DNA from: Paracoccaceae bacterium
GTDB taxonomy: Bacteria > Pseudomonadota > Alphaproteobacteria > Rhodobacterales > Rhodobacteraceae
Assembly (NCBI GenBank): GCA_020425125.1
Contig: JAGQRV010000004.1
Span: 1-64,000, forward strand
Length of the DNA: 64,000 nt
Direction of reading: 5' to 3'
The notes under the pieces are model-generated. The model searched no databases. It was not told where the DNA came from and worked only from the letters and a program-made list of their open reading frames with translations. Positions 20,070 to 28,159 of the stretch are shown one piece after another. A program made the translations under genes and the position numbers. How positions within the stretch are numbered: the first letter of the stretch is position 1; each line of letters opens with the position of its first letter.

Positions 20070-21091
20070 AGCTCGCCCCGCGCGAGACCGCGGCCTACGT
20101 CGCCAAGCCCGATCCCGCCCGCGCAGGCATCCTGCTTTACGGACCCGACGCGATGCGGGTGGCGCTGAAGCGGCAGGATCTCGTCGCCGCGCTGCTCGGC
20201 CCGAGCGGCGAGGCCGAAATGCGCCTGACCCGTCTGGCCCCCGGCGATCTCAGGCGCGATCCGGCGGCGCTCGATTCGGCAATGCGCGCGCAAGGCTTCT
20301 TTCCCGGAATGCGCATCGTCTTCATCGACGCCGCACCCGATACGCTTGCAGCGACGATCGGCGCGGTGCTTCAGACCTGGCGGCCCGAGGATGCCCGGCT
20401 CGTTGTCACGGCCGGCAACCTCTCGAAAGGCTCCGCACTGCGGAAGCTCTTCGAGGCGCATCCGAATGCCCTGGCGGCGGCGATCTATGCCGACCCGCCC
20501 GGCCGGGCCGAGATTGCCGCGGCACTCGCGCGCGCCGGACTGGCTGAGGTGCCGGATGCCGCCATGGCCGATCTCACCGCACTTGCCCACGCGCTCGATC
20601 CGGGCGACTTCGCGCAATTCGCCGAGAAGCTCGCGCTCTACAAACTGGCCGACGCGACCCCGCTCGGCGCCGCCGACATCGCCGCCGTCGCACCGCTGTC
20701 GACCGAAGCCGGGATCGACGAGGTGCTGGATGCGGTGGCCGACGGCCGTCCTGAGCGGCTCGGCCCCACCCTGCGGCGGCTCCATGACCAGGGCGTCGGT
20801 GCGGTCGCGCTGGCGATTGCCGCAACGCGCCATTTTCGCACCCTCCACGCGATCGCCGCCCATCCCGGTGGCGCGTCCCAGGGCATCGGATCCGTGCGTC
20901 CGCCGCTCTTCGGCCCCCGGCGCGACAAGCTGCTGCGGCAGGCGCAAGGCTGGGGCGCGGCGCGGCTGGAGGAAGCGCTCGCAATCCTGATCGAAGCCGA
21001 CCTGTCGCTGCGTTCGGGCGGTGCCACCGCCCCGCAGGCGGCCCTGATCGAGCGGGCACTGTTTCGCCTGACCTATCTCGGCCGGCGCTGA
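20066..21091 (+). CDS. holA: DNA polymerase III delta subunit
   Basis: 341-aa clamp-loader subunit that opens the beta clamp. Family features are the N-terminal AGILLYGPDAMRVALKRQDLVAALLG, the FFPGMRIVFID segment, LVVTAGNLSKGSALRKLFE, and a helical C-terminal collar. The ATG overlaps the lptE stop by 4 nt. The order leuS-lptE-holA is common in alphaproteobacteria and supports the call. Confidence 0.9.
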   Translation: MKLAPRETAAYVAKPDPARAGILLYGPDAMRVALKRQDLVAALLGPSGEAEMRLTRLAPGDLRRDPAALDSAMRAQGFFPGMRIVFIDAAPDTLAATIGAVLQTWRPEDARLVVTAGNLSKGSALRKLFEAHPNALAAAIYADPPGRAEIAAALARAGLAEVPDAAMADLTALAHALDPGDFAQFAEKLALYKLADATPLGAADIAAVAPLSTEAGIDEVLDAVADGRPERLGPTLRRLHDQGVGAVALAIAATRHFRTLHAIAAHPGGASQGIGSVRPPLFGPRRDKLLRQAQGWGAARLEEALAILIEADLSLRSGGATAPQAALIERALFRLTYLGRR

Positions 21092-21160
21092 TCTCCCGGC
21101 TTGCCTGTCCGCGGCCGCCGCGCCAGCATGGCGCCCACGTCCAGCGTCGCGAGGTCCACG

Positions 21161-21766
21161 ATGTATACCCTGATCGGCACGCCCGGCACCCGCACCTTCC
21201 GGGTCCTGTGGATGCTCGAAGAGATCGGCGTGCCCTACACGCACGAAGCCGCGCCGCCTCGCAGCCCGCGGGCCACTGAACTGAACGCCTCCGGAAAGGT
21301 GCCGATCCTGCTGGTGGACGGAACGCCGCTGACCGACAGCACGGCGATCCTGACCTTTCTCGCCGACCGCCACGGGCAGCTCACCTTTCCGGCCGGATCG
21401 ATCGAGCGCGCGCGCCAGGACGGGCTTACCAATTGTCTTCTCGACGAGTTCGACGCGCTGGTCTGGACGTCTGCCCGGCACAGTTTCGTGCTGCCGCAAG
21501 AACAGCGGCTGCCCGCAATCAAGGACTCGATTCGCTGGGAATTCGCACAAAACGCAGCGCGGCTCGCGGGCCGGCTGGGCGACGGTCCGTTCCTGATGGG
21601 CGAGACCTTCACCATCGCCGACATCATCGCGACCCATTGCCTCGACTGGGCGGAGAGGGCGCGAATCACCTCAGACGCGCCGGCACTGGCCACCTACCAC
21701 ATGCGTATGCGCGATCGTCCGGCCTATCGGCGTGTCGCCGACATGGCCGCCGCGCCTGCCGCCTGA
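21161..21766 (+). CDS. Glutathione S-transferase family protein
   Basis: 201-aa GST: an N-terminal thioredoxin-like domain (MYTLIGTPGTRTFRVLWMLE, then GKVPILLVDGTPLTDSTAIL with the cis-Pro and the glutathione-binding Asp-Ser) and a C-terminal all-helical domain with GDGPFLMGETFTIADIIATHCLDWA, the conserved N-capping box. The position following Thr-Pro in the first strand-helix junction suggests a Ser/Thr- rather than Cys-type enzyme. Substrate is unknown. Ribosome site GAGG lies 6-9 nt before the ATG. It converges with the flavoprotein gene (10-bp gap). Confidence 0.88.
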   Translation: MYTLIGTPGTRTFRVLWMLEEIGVPYTHEAAPPRSPRATELNASGKVPILLVDGTPLTDSTAILTFLADRHGQLTFPAGSIERARQDGLTNCLLDEFDALVWTSARHSFVLPQEQRLPAIKDSIRWEFAQNAARLAGRLGDGPFLMGETFTIADIIATHCLDWAERARITSDAPALATYHMRMRDRPAYRRVADMAAAPAA

Positions 21767-21776
21767 GCCGCGCTCA

Positions 21777-22985
21777 CTAGCCGGGCACCCCGCGGGCGAG
21801 CCGATCCGCGGCGGCCAGCCCGGCCCACCGGCCGGTTGCAAGACACGCAGTGAGGAGGTAGCCGCCGGTCGGCGCATCCCAGTCGAGCATCTCGCCGGCG
21901 CAGAACACGCCCGGGCGCGCCACCAGCATCAGTCCGCCGTCCAGCGCCGCACGTGTTACCCCACCGGCCGTGGAAATCGACTCGTCGAGCGGCCGCAGCC
22001 CCTGGTGGCGCACCGGAAGCGCCTTGATCCGGTCCGCCAGCCCGGCCGGGTCGCCGGGGATCGGGCGCCCCCATTCCTGCAACAGCGCGGTCCGCAGCGG
22101 ATCGAACCCGAGCGTGCGACGCAGGTGGTTGGCAAGGCTTGCCTTCCCCCGTGGACGCGCCAGACGCTCGCAGACCTGTTCCATTCCCAGATCCGGCGCC
22201 AGATCGAGCGTCAGCGCCGCGCCCTCGCGGATCGCCGGCACGATCTGGTAGATGCCGCCGCCTTCAAGCCCCTTCCGCGAGACGACGAATTCGCCGCGGG
22301 ACCGGCTCCTCCCGGCCTTGAGCGCGGCCGCCTTGACCGGGGCACCGAAATGCCGCGCCATATGCGGCGACCAGTTGACCCGAAGGCCCACATTGGACGG
22401 CGCGAACGGCGCAAGCGTGACGCCTTCTTCCGCCAGGATCGGCGCCCAGGTGCCATCGGATCCGAGCCGCGCCCAGCTCGCACCGCCCAAGGCGAGAACT
22501 GTCACCTCCGCTGCGACACGCATCTCGCCCTCCACCGTCGAGAAGACCGCATCGCCGCCGACCCAGCCCTGCCAGCGCCAGCGCGGGCGAATGTCGACCC
22601 CGAGTCCAGCAAGCTGCCCAGCCCAGGCGCGCAGGAGCGGCGACGCCTTCATCGCCACGGGAAACACCCGTCCGGTCGAGCCGGCGAAGACCTCCTGCCC
22701 CAGGGCGCGGGCCCAGTCCTGCACCGCCTCAGGGCCAAAGGCGGACAGCATCGGCGCAAGCCAGCCCGCCGCCGCGCCATAAGCGGCGAGGAACCGGTCC
22801 GGCGGTTCGCTCCGGGTCAGGTTCAGGCCCGATTTCCCGGCCATCAGGAACTTCCGCCCGATCGAGGGCTTCGTCTCGGCCACCAGCACCTTGTGGCCGG
22901 CGCCGGCAAGCGCCTCGGCCGCCATCAACCCGGCGGGCCCTGCACCCACCACCAGCGCTGCGATCCGCTCTTGCTCATCGCCCAA
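21777..22985 (-). CDS. NAD(P)/FAD-dependent flavoprotein (HI0933-like)
   Basis: 402-aa two-dinucleotide-fold flavoprotein of the HI0933/YhiN-like group, TIGR03862 type. The N-terminal FAD motif is ALVVGAGPAGLMAAEALAGAGHKVLVAE; family blocks include GRKFLMAGKSGLNLTRSE, TGRVFPVAMKASPLL and ALGGASWARLGSDGTW, and the C-terminus has GVFCAGEMLDWDAPTGGYLL, the FAD-closing motif. It is an uncharacterised oxidoreductase family. Translation appears to start at TTG 22985, 42 bp from the divergent HNH gene. Confidence 0.85.
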   Translation of the reverse strand: MGDEQERIAALVVGAGPAGLMAAEALAGAGHKVLVAETKPSIGRKFLMAGKSGLNLTRSEPPDRFLAAYGAAAGWLAPMLSAFGPEAVQDWARALGQEVFAGSTGRVFPVAMKASPLLRAWAGQLAGLGVDIRPRWRWQGWVGGDAVFSTVEGEMRVAAEVTVLALGGASWARLGSDGTWAPILAEEGVTLAPFAPSNVGLRVNWSPHMARHFGAPVKAAALKAGRSRSRGEFVVSRKGLEGGGIYQIVPAIREGAALTLDLAPDLGMEQVCERLARPRGKASLANHLRRTLGFDPLRTALLQEWGRPIPGDPAGLADRIKALPVRHQGLRPLDESISTAGGVTRAALDGGLMLVARPGVFCAGEMLDWDAPTGGYLLTACLATGRWAGLAAADRLARGVPG

Positions 22986-23027
22986 ACCCTGTCATCCTTC
23001 TGCCGCCTGCCCCGGATAGCGACCGCC

Positions 23028-23339
23028 GTGCCCGAAGACGACCCCGGAACCGATCCGATCTGCCCGCTCTGCCTCCGCCCGATCCCGCTGGGAGCCAGAC
23101 GAAGCCGTCATCACCTCACCCCGAAGCTCCGCGGCGGCAAGGGCGGCACCGTGGTGCTTCTTCACCAGATTTGCCACAACGAGATCCATGCCAGTCTCAG
23201 CGAAACCGAACTCGCCCGCAGCTATCACAGCATCGAGGCGCTGCGGCGGCATCCCAGGATCGCGCGGTTCGTGGTCTGGGTGGCGCAGCGCCCGCCGGAG
23301 TTCCATTCGAAGACGCCGGGACCGCGGCGGATTCGCTGA
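23028..23339 (+). CDS. Small HNH-type nuclease-like protein
   Basis: 103-aa protein starting with GTG. It shows a CPLC zinc knuckle, then RRSRHHLTPKLRGGKGG and LLHQICHNEIHASLSE, which together give the two-Cys and His-rich ββα-metal pattern of HNH proteins. The second Cys pair is reduced to one Cys, so zinc binding may be partial. A role in DNA cleavage is inferred only. No modification enzyme or integrase is adjacent. The ATG-less start is supported by the absence of coding signal further upstream, where the frame is antisense to the flavoprotein. Confidence 0.7.
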   Translation: MPEDDPGTDPICPLCLRPIPLGARRSRHHLTPKLRGGKGGTVVLLHQICHNEIHASLSETELARSYHSIEALRRHPRIARFVVWVAQRPPEFHSKTPGPRRIR

Positions 23340-23387
23340 CAGCGGCAGCAGTGATACCGCCCCGTGCGGCCGCGAAAGGAGGCGCCC

Positions 23388-23753
23388 ATGCCCATCACCT
23401 ACCACGAGGACCCTGCGACCAGAACCGCCGAACTGTCGGTCAACGGACGGATCACCCGCAGCGACTTTGACACCCTCGCCCCGAAGTTCGAGGCCTTCGC
23501 CGAAACCTACGGCCCCATCCGGCTGATCGAGATCGTCGAGAGCCTCGGCGGGTTCGACCCATCGCTCATCTGGAAAGGGCTGAAGCTCGACTTCAGGGTC
23601 ATTCCCCGGATCAGCCATTGCGCCGTGGTTGGCGACGCACCATGGCTCAGCCCGCTGACCCGCGCCTCGGGCGCCGTATTGCCGGTCAAGCTCCGCGCCT
23701 TCCCGATGGCGGAGCTTGCAGCGGCGCGCGCCTGGATCGCAGCCGCCGACTGA
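23388..23753 (+). CDS. SpoIIAA-like (STAS-related) protein
   Basis: 121-aa protein with the SpoIIAA-like fold: LSVNGRITRSDFDTLAPKFEAFAE, LIEIVESLGGFDPSLIWKGLKLDF and HCAVVGDAPWLSPLTRASG, ending in AELAAARAWIAAAD. Members occur in many proteobacteria near membrane or stress genes; their role is not established. A GGAGG ribosome site precedes the ATG at 23388. The HNH gene ends 48 bp upstream on the same strand. Confidence 0.85.
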   Translation: MPITYHEDPATRTAELSVNGRITRSDFDTLAPKFEAFAETYGPIRLIEIVESLGGFDPSLIWKGLKLDFRVIPRISHCAVVGDAPWLSPLTRASGAVLPVKLRAFPMAELAAARAWIAAAD

Positions 23754-23768
23754 TGCCGCCCTGATCCG

Positions 23769-24095
23769 TCAGCCCGGTCGCGGTGCCCAGAGAATGATCG
23801 CGGCACCACCGAGGCTGACCGCCGCGCCAAGCAGATCCCAGCCATCCGGCCGGTGCCCCTCGACCGCCCACAGCCAGAGCAGCGCCGCAGCGATGTAGAC
23901 GCCGCCTTATGCGGCATAGGCACGCCCGCCCTGCGCCGCCGGGCTGAATGCCAGGAGTCCCACAAACAGCGCCAGCGACGCCATCCCCGGCGCCAGCCAT
24001 AGAGCCGGACGGTCGAGGCGAAGCCATGACCAGAAGTCGAAGCAACCGGCGATCTCGGCCAAGGCGGCAGCGGCGTGGAGCAGAGCAACACGCAT
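23769..24095 (-). pseudogene. YnfA (UPF0060) membrane protein interrupted by a stop codon
   Basis: A 109-codon frame that matches the YnfA/UPF0060 small membrane protein family end to end: [39 protein letters not shown] and GRAYAA, then, after one in-frame TAA at 23907-23909, [17 protein letters not shown] and [19 protein letters not shown] before the natural TGA. In the family the stop position is normally Tyr (AYAAYGGVY), so a single base change TAT/TAC to TAA explains the break. Four hydrophobic helices would otherwise be intact. A real nonsense mutation or a sequencing error cannot be distinguished here. Confidence 0.85.
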
Positions 24096-24247
24096 GTCCC
24101 TGCCTAGCGCGACCTTTCGCCCCGGTCCATGATGGCTGCGGCGTGGGCAAAGTCGCTCAGCCCGACGGTCACGCCGTCGGGGCATCCCCCATCCGGTGTC
24201 TCCGCCGGTCCGCAAGAAATGATCGCATCAATCCGAATGCCGGTTCC

Positions 24248-25210
24248 ATGCACCGTTCCGTCATCCAGACCGCCGCAGGCCTGATCCTTCTGGGCCTCGC
24301 AGCCCCCGCCGCGGCCGGCAATTCCGATCTGGAGCAACTCTTCGGCGCGGCGGTTCGCGCCCAGGCCGAAAGCGCCCTCGCTGTTCTCGGCTTCGCGACC
24401 GTGCCGTCCGAGACCGCCAGCGGCCTCGCCCTTGACACCGGCCAGAACCCGAACCGCACCTACGATTTCGTCGCCGGGCAGTTCGGCGGAGGCTTTCGCT
24501 GGAGCGACTCGATCCCGATCTATCTGGAGGGCTATCTCGGCTACAACCGGTACGACCCGGTCCTGATCGTCACGCAGGGAGCGCAGACCTCCCAGTTGCC
24601 GCTGAAATGGACCTCCGTGGCGGCGACCGGCGGGGTCGGCTACGAATTCGACCTGTCGCCCTATCTGGTCCTGCGGCCGCTCGTCCATATCGCGCTCGGA
24701 CGGGTGCAATCCGACGTGTCGGTCGGCACCCAGGCCATCGCCAACCGGCTGGGCCTCGAGTCCGACGCGCTGAAGAACGGCGGTGTCACCGCAGGCGGGC
24801 TGGGCGGCTCCCTGGCCCTGGTCTTCAACCGGCGGTGGGAGAACGATTACGAGTTCGACGCCTCGCTGCGCTATACCGACATTTCACTCCGACCGATTGC
24901 CGGCAACCGCGACCTGGTCGCCGAAGCCCGCGCGCAGACCGCCACGCTCTGGACGCGGCTGCGCATTCCCACCGGCAAGGAGGCCTTCGGCCGGCCGGTC
25001 CGCACGGTCGCGGAACTGTCCGGTTCGTACCTGCCCGGCGATCAGGGAGAGATCATCCGGGAGTCGTGGCTTGCACAGGTCGGCGCTGGTGGCGAAATCG
25101 ACCTGGGCGAGACCTGGGTGCCCTGGGTCACCACGACGCGGCTGATGCTCCGTTATACCTGGGGCGAGCACCTCAAGGGCTATTCCATTGGCATCGCCGC
25201 AAGTTTCTGA
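24248..25210 (+). CDS. Putative outer-membrane beta-barrel protein
   Basis: 320-aa exported protein. The signal peptide is MHRSVIQTAAGLILLGLAAPAAAG. The mature part is rich in alternating hydrophobic and aromatic residues (GGGFRWSDSIPIYLEGYLGYNRYD, LVLRPLVHIALGR, YEFDASLRYTDISLRP) and ends LKGYSIGIAASF, with the terminal Phe typical of outer-membrane barrels. It resembles autotransporter-type or OmpW-like barrels only in general form; I do not recognise the family. It is probably monocistronic. Confidence 0.7.
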   Translation: MHRSVIQTAAGLILLGLAAPAAAGNSDLEQLFGAAVRAQAESALAVLGFATVPSETASGLALDTGQNPNRTYDFVAGQFGGGFRWSDSIPIYLEGYLGYNRYDPVLIVTQGAQTSQLPLKWTSVAATGGVGYEFDLSPYLVLRPLVHIALGRVQSDVSVGTQAIANRLGLESDALKNGGVTAGGLGGSLALVFNRRWENDYEFDASLRYTDISLRPIAGNRDLVAEARAQTATLWTRLRIPTGKEAFGRPVRTVAELSGSYLPGDQGEIIRESWLAQVGAGGEIDLGETWVPWVTTTRLMLRYTWGEHLKGYSIGIAASF

Positions 25211-25345
25211 CCCGCTGCGGCCGTGCGCCCTGTGTCATGATGTCGGCGTGCAATCCGGGGTGACGCTTGCTTACATCGTGCCGTACGGCGTTGCGCCAAT
25301 TCCGTGACGGGGGGATCGGCGGCGCTTGGCCGAGAGACGTTCGAA

Positions 25346-25876
25346 ATGACCGAAACGATCCCAGCTTGGGTCGACAATGTTCTGACGCCGGTCGACAAGA
25401 TCGCGGTGCACCGGCTTGGGCTCAGGCACAAGGCCGTGTCGGTTTTCATCATGGACGGCCAGAACATCCTGATCCAGCGCCGTGCGATGACCAAGTACCA
25501 TTCGCCGGGATTGTGGGCCAATACGTGCTGCACGCACCCGGCATGGGGAGAAAGCTCTTCGGATTGTGCCGTCCGGCGGCTCAGGGAAGAACTCGGCATC
25601 ACCGGCATCTACCCGGCCAAGCGCGATACCGTGGAATACCGTGCCGATGTCGGAAATGGCATGATCGAGCACGAAGTGGTGGAGATCTTCCTGGCCACGG
25701 CGCCGAAATCCCTGAAGGTCTCGCCCAATCCGGACGAGGTGATGCAGGTGGAATGGATCGGTCTCTATGACCTCGCAGCCGAGGCGGCGCGACGGCCCGC
25801 GAGGTTCACGCCCTGGCTGCGAATCTATCTCGCCGACCACAAGGACACGATCTTCGGCAGCCTCGTGCGCCCCTGA
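25346..25876 (+). CDS. idi: Isopentenyl-diphosphate delta-isomerase, type 1
   Basis: 176-aa Nudix-fold enzyme interconverting IPP and DMAPP for isoprenoid synthesis. The catalytic Cys lies in WANTCCTHPAWGES and the catalytic Glu in MIEHEVVEIFLA. LRHKAVSVFIMDGQNILIQRR and the Nudix-like LREELGIT complete the family pattern. The start MTETIPAWV at 25346 is preferred over an ATG 14 codons upstream. In photosynthetic relatives idi often lies in the photosynthesis cluster, but no photosynthesis genes are present here. Confidence 0.93.
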   Translation: MTETIPAWVDNVLTPVDKIAVHRLGLRHKAVSVFIMDGQNILIQRRAMTKYHSPGLWANTCCTHPAWGESSSDCAVRRLREELGITGIYPAKRDTVEYRADVGNGMIEHEVVEIFLATAPKSLKVSPNPDEVMQVEWIGLYDLAAEAARRPARFTPWLRIYLADHKDTIFGSLVRP

Positions 25877-25912
25877 GCGGCGGCGGCCGGACGCCTCAGG
25901 GAAGGAGCGGTC

Positions 25913-26353
25913 ATGCACGACGACGCCCATTTCATCCACCGCGCCTATCTGCAGGCGGTGAAAAGCGCGGGCGAAGGCGGCGTTCCGGTTGGCGCCTGCC
26001 TCGCCCACGGTGGCGTGCTGGTCGCCGAGGGTCACAACCGCCGCCAGCAGGAAAAGACCATCATCCTCCATGGCGAGACCGATTGCCTGCGCCAGGCCGG
26101 GCTGTTCGGACTCTGGCACGAAGCGACGCTCTACACCACGCTCAGCCCCTGCATGATGTGCGCTGGCACCATCGTACAGTTCCGCATCCCCCGCGTGGTG
26201 ATCGCGGACGCAACCAATTTCGGCGGCAATGAGGCGTTCCTGCGCGACCGCGGCGTCGACGTCGTGCTGCAGGAATACGCTCCCATGGTGGCGTTCTTCG
26301 CCCGCTGGAAGGAGAAGAACCCGGATATCTGGAACGGCGATATCGGGCTGTAA
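25913..26353 (+). CDS. Zinc nucleobase/nucleoside deaminase, fungal FCY1-like
   Basis: 146-aa cytidine-deaminase-fold enzyme. The zinc ligands and proton shuttle are HGETD and SPCMMCAGTI. The flanking sequence LYTTLSPCMMC, the IPRVVIAD strand, and the C-terminal PDIWNGDIGL resemble yeast cytosine deaminase (LYTTLSPCDMC and a DIGE end) more than TadA or CDA. Cytosine or a related base is the likely substrate, but only by resemblance. It lies 36 bp downstream of idi on the same strand; a GGAG-type site precedes the ATG. Confidence 0.82.
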   Translation: MHDDAHFIHRAYLQAVKSAGEGGVPVGACLAHGGVLVAEGHNRRQQEKTIILHGETDCLRQAGLFGLWHEATLYTTLSPCMMCAGTIVQFRIPRVVIADATNFGGNEAFLRDRGVDVVLQEYAPMVAFFARWKEKNPDIWNGDIGL

Positions 26354-26361
26354 GGGCCGCG

Positions 26362-26988
26362 CTAGCCGCCCGCCTGCGCGTATCCTGCAACGATCTCGGC
26401 GGTCCGTTCGGGCGTCAGCACCGGCGGAAACAGCGTCAGCACCTTGCCCGTCGCGTCGAGCAGGTAGATATGGCTGCCATGGGCAAAGATCGGGCCGTAT
26501 TGCGGATCGGTGAAGACCACCTTGCTTTCGACCTGAAAGAGCTTCTGCACCTCGGCCAGCGCCGCCGCGTCTCCGGTCAGACCGACGAAGGCGGGATGAA
26601 TCTCGCGCAAGGGGCCGACCATGGCGTCGGGAGTGTCGCGGGCGGGATCCACCGTGATCAGCACTGGCACGATTGCGATGCCCCGCGCGGCAAGCAAATC
26701 CACTGCCTGTGCCATCATCGGCAGTGCGACCGAGCAAATGCTGGGACAGTTCGCGTAGCCGAAGAAAACTAGTTGCAACCGGCCCTGGGGATCGGCCTCG
26801 GTGCGGGTCGCGCCGGTTTGGTCGGTCAGCGCAAAGGCCCCGCCCAGGCGGAACGGCAGATCGGCGGGCGGTGCGTGGGCCTCGACAACCGGAGGTGCCG
26901 GCAAGGGGGCGTGGTCGTGGCCGTCATGAGCAAGCGCAGTGCCGGCGCCGCACACGGCCAGAACCGCCGCACCGGCGGCACGGCGCAT
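26362..26988 (-). CDS. SCO1/SenC-type copper chaperone or thiol oxidoreductase
   Basis: 208-aa periplasmic thioredoxin-fold protein. After an N-terminal signal (VLAVCGAGTALAHDGHDH) it has FFGYANCPSICSVALP with the CxxxC copper site, VDPARDTPDAM, and the distal His in FAHGSHIYLLD, all three copper ligands of Sco proteins. Sco proteins deliver copper to cytochrome oxidase CuA or act in thiol redox. The His-rich N-terminus (HDGHDH) may also bind metal. It starts at ATG 26988, overlapping the upstream gene's stop (TGATG), so it is the third gene of a three-gene operon. Confidence 0.9.
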   Translation of the reverse strand: MRRAAGAAVLAVCGAGTALAHDGHDHAPLPAPPVVEAHAPPADLPFRLGGAFALTDQTGATRTEADPQGRLQLVFFGYANCPSICSVALPMMAQAVDLLAARGIAIVPVLITVDPARDTPDAMVGPLREIHPAFVGLTGDAAALAEVQKLFQVESKVVFTDPQYGPIFAHGSHIYLLDATGKVLTLFPPVLTPERTAEIVAGYAQAGG

Positions 26989-27554
26989 CAGAACCATTCT
27001 TCGATGAAGGCCGCGTCGGCCTCCTGCCCGAGCCCGAGATAGCCGTGCTCCTCGATCTGGCCATTGACCCGCGGATCCTGGCGGAACCAGGGCTGCTCCG
27101 GGTCGGCATCGGGATTGGCCGCGGCCCAGGCGTCGGTCCAGCGCGTCGCAGCGATCCACGCCCCGCCTTTTTCGCGAATCTTCTGAACCAGATAAATGTT
27201 CTGCGCGCCAAGTTCCGGATCCTCGATCAGAAGGCCGTCGACCTCGACCTCCTTGCCGCAGAACGGTGCGAGATCCACCGCCGCGCCGGTGAAGAGCGGC
27301 TGACCGTTCTTGTTGGGGAAGACCAGCACGCCGTCGGCACTGCGCAGCAGGCCAAGCTGGCGGTGGCCGCCGCCGCAATCGTCGGGACAATCGCCGGTCA
27401 GAGTGCAGAGCAGATCGACCACCTGAGCCTCGAACCGGGCAGGCTTTTCCGCCGCCAGACCCCAGGACTTGGCGTCGGATTCGGACGCGAAGTCCTGTGC
27501 AAGCCCCGGCAGGGCAGACAAGGACAAGGCGGCTGTCGTGGCGAGAAGGCGCAT
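26988..27554 (-). CDS. Periplasmic Cys-containing protein of unknown function
   Basis: 188-aa exported protein I do not recognise. The signal peptide is MRLLATTAALSLSALPGLAQ. A cysteine cluster follows (C50, then C56-x3-C60 and H64: DLLCTLTGDCPDDCGGGH), with another Cys in FCGKEVEVDGLLIED at about 99. The C-terminal half is rich in Trp, Asp and Pro (WTDAWAAANPDADPEQPWF). The ATG at 27554 has an AGGAGT ribosome site 7 nt away, better than the overlapping GTG at 27563. It sits between another Cys-containing exported protein and the SCO gene, so a role in metal or thiol chemistry is inferred from context. Confidence 0.75.
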   Translation of the reverse strand: MRLLATTAALSLSALPGLAQDFASESDAKSWGLAAEKPARFEAQVVDLLCTLTGDCPDDCGGGHRQLGLLRSADGVLVFPNKNGQPLFTGAAVDLAPFCGKEVEVDGLLIEDPELGAQNIYLVQKIREKGGAWIAATRWTDAWAAANPDADPEQPWFRQDPRVNGQIEEHGYLGLGQEADAAFIEEWF

Positions 27555-27559
27555 CGGCG

Positions 27560-28024
27560 TCACTCCTGCGGCTCGGGAATGGCGAAGCCCGGAACGGGCC
27601 CGTAATCGGCATGGGTAAGGTTGGTGACGCCCGCGTCCGACACCACGTCCGCGACGACCAGATACTTGATCCCGTCCCGCTCATAGAGCATCCCGTCGGC
27701 GGTCACCTCGTGGCTCGCGAGCCTGAGTTGCGTATCGCCGCCCGCCGAGTTGGCGTCGTCCGCGATCTTCAGGACCATGTAGACCTGCCCGTCCTCGCCC
27801 AGCAGCCCGACGGGAATGCCGCCGGCCGAACACCAGAGCGCACAGGTGTGATGCGCCGTGCCCTGCACCGCATCGGGGCCGCCCATCACGCCCGAATAAT
27901 AGCACCAGGTATCAATGATCTCGCCCTTGACGGTCACGCGTTCGCCCGCCGCCAGAACCGGCGCCGGCAGAACCGCCACGCCCAATGCCGATGCCGCAAT
28001 CGCGGCAGAAAATTGCCGTTGCAT
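27560..28024 (-). CDS. Periplasmic Cys/His-containing protein of unknown function
   Basis: 154-aa exported protein. The signal peptide is MQRQFSAAIAASALGVAVLPAPVLAAG; the mature part has VKGEIIDTWCYYSG (C41), then HHTCALWCSAGG (H58, H59, C61-x3-C65), followed by beta-rich sequence. The order of a strand ending in a D-x2-C element, then C-x3-C, then a VGLL/LGLL strand is shared with the next gene's product, hinting at distant paralogy. First gene of the operon with the second unknown and SCO. The family was not recognised; metal or haem ligand delivery is a guess from the neighbours. Confidence 0.75.
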   Translation of the reverse strand: MQRQFSAAIAASALGVAVLPAPVLAAGERVTVKGEIIDTWCYYSGVMGGPDAVQGTAHHTCALWCSAGGIPVGLLGEDGQVYMVLKIADDANSAGGDTQLRLASHEVTADGMLYERDGIKYLVVADVVSDAGVTNLTHADYGPVPGFAIPEPQE

Positions 28025-28159
28025 ATGCCTTCCCCGTTGACGCCGGTCCCTGCCGGACCGATCCGCCCCGAGGGTTGCACGGAAACGGAAGTCGGCATAG
28101 CCGCCCTGACGCCATGTGATCGGTCGCGAGGTGCGCGTGATCGGACCGCCCGCCTGGCG

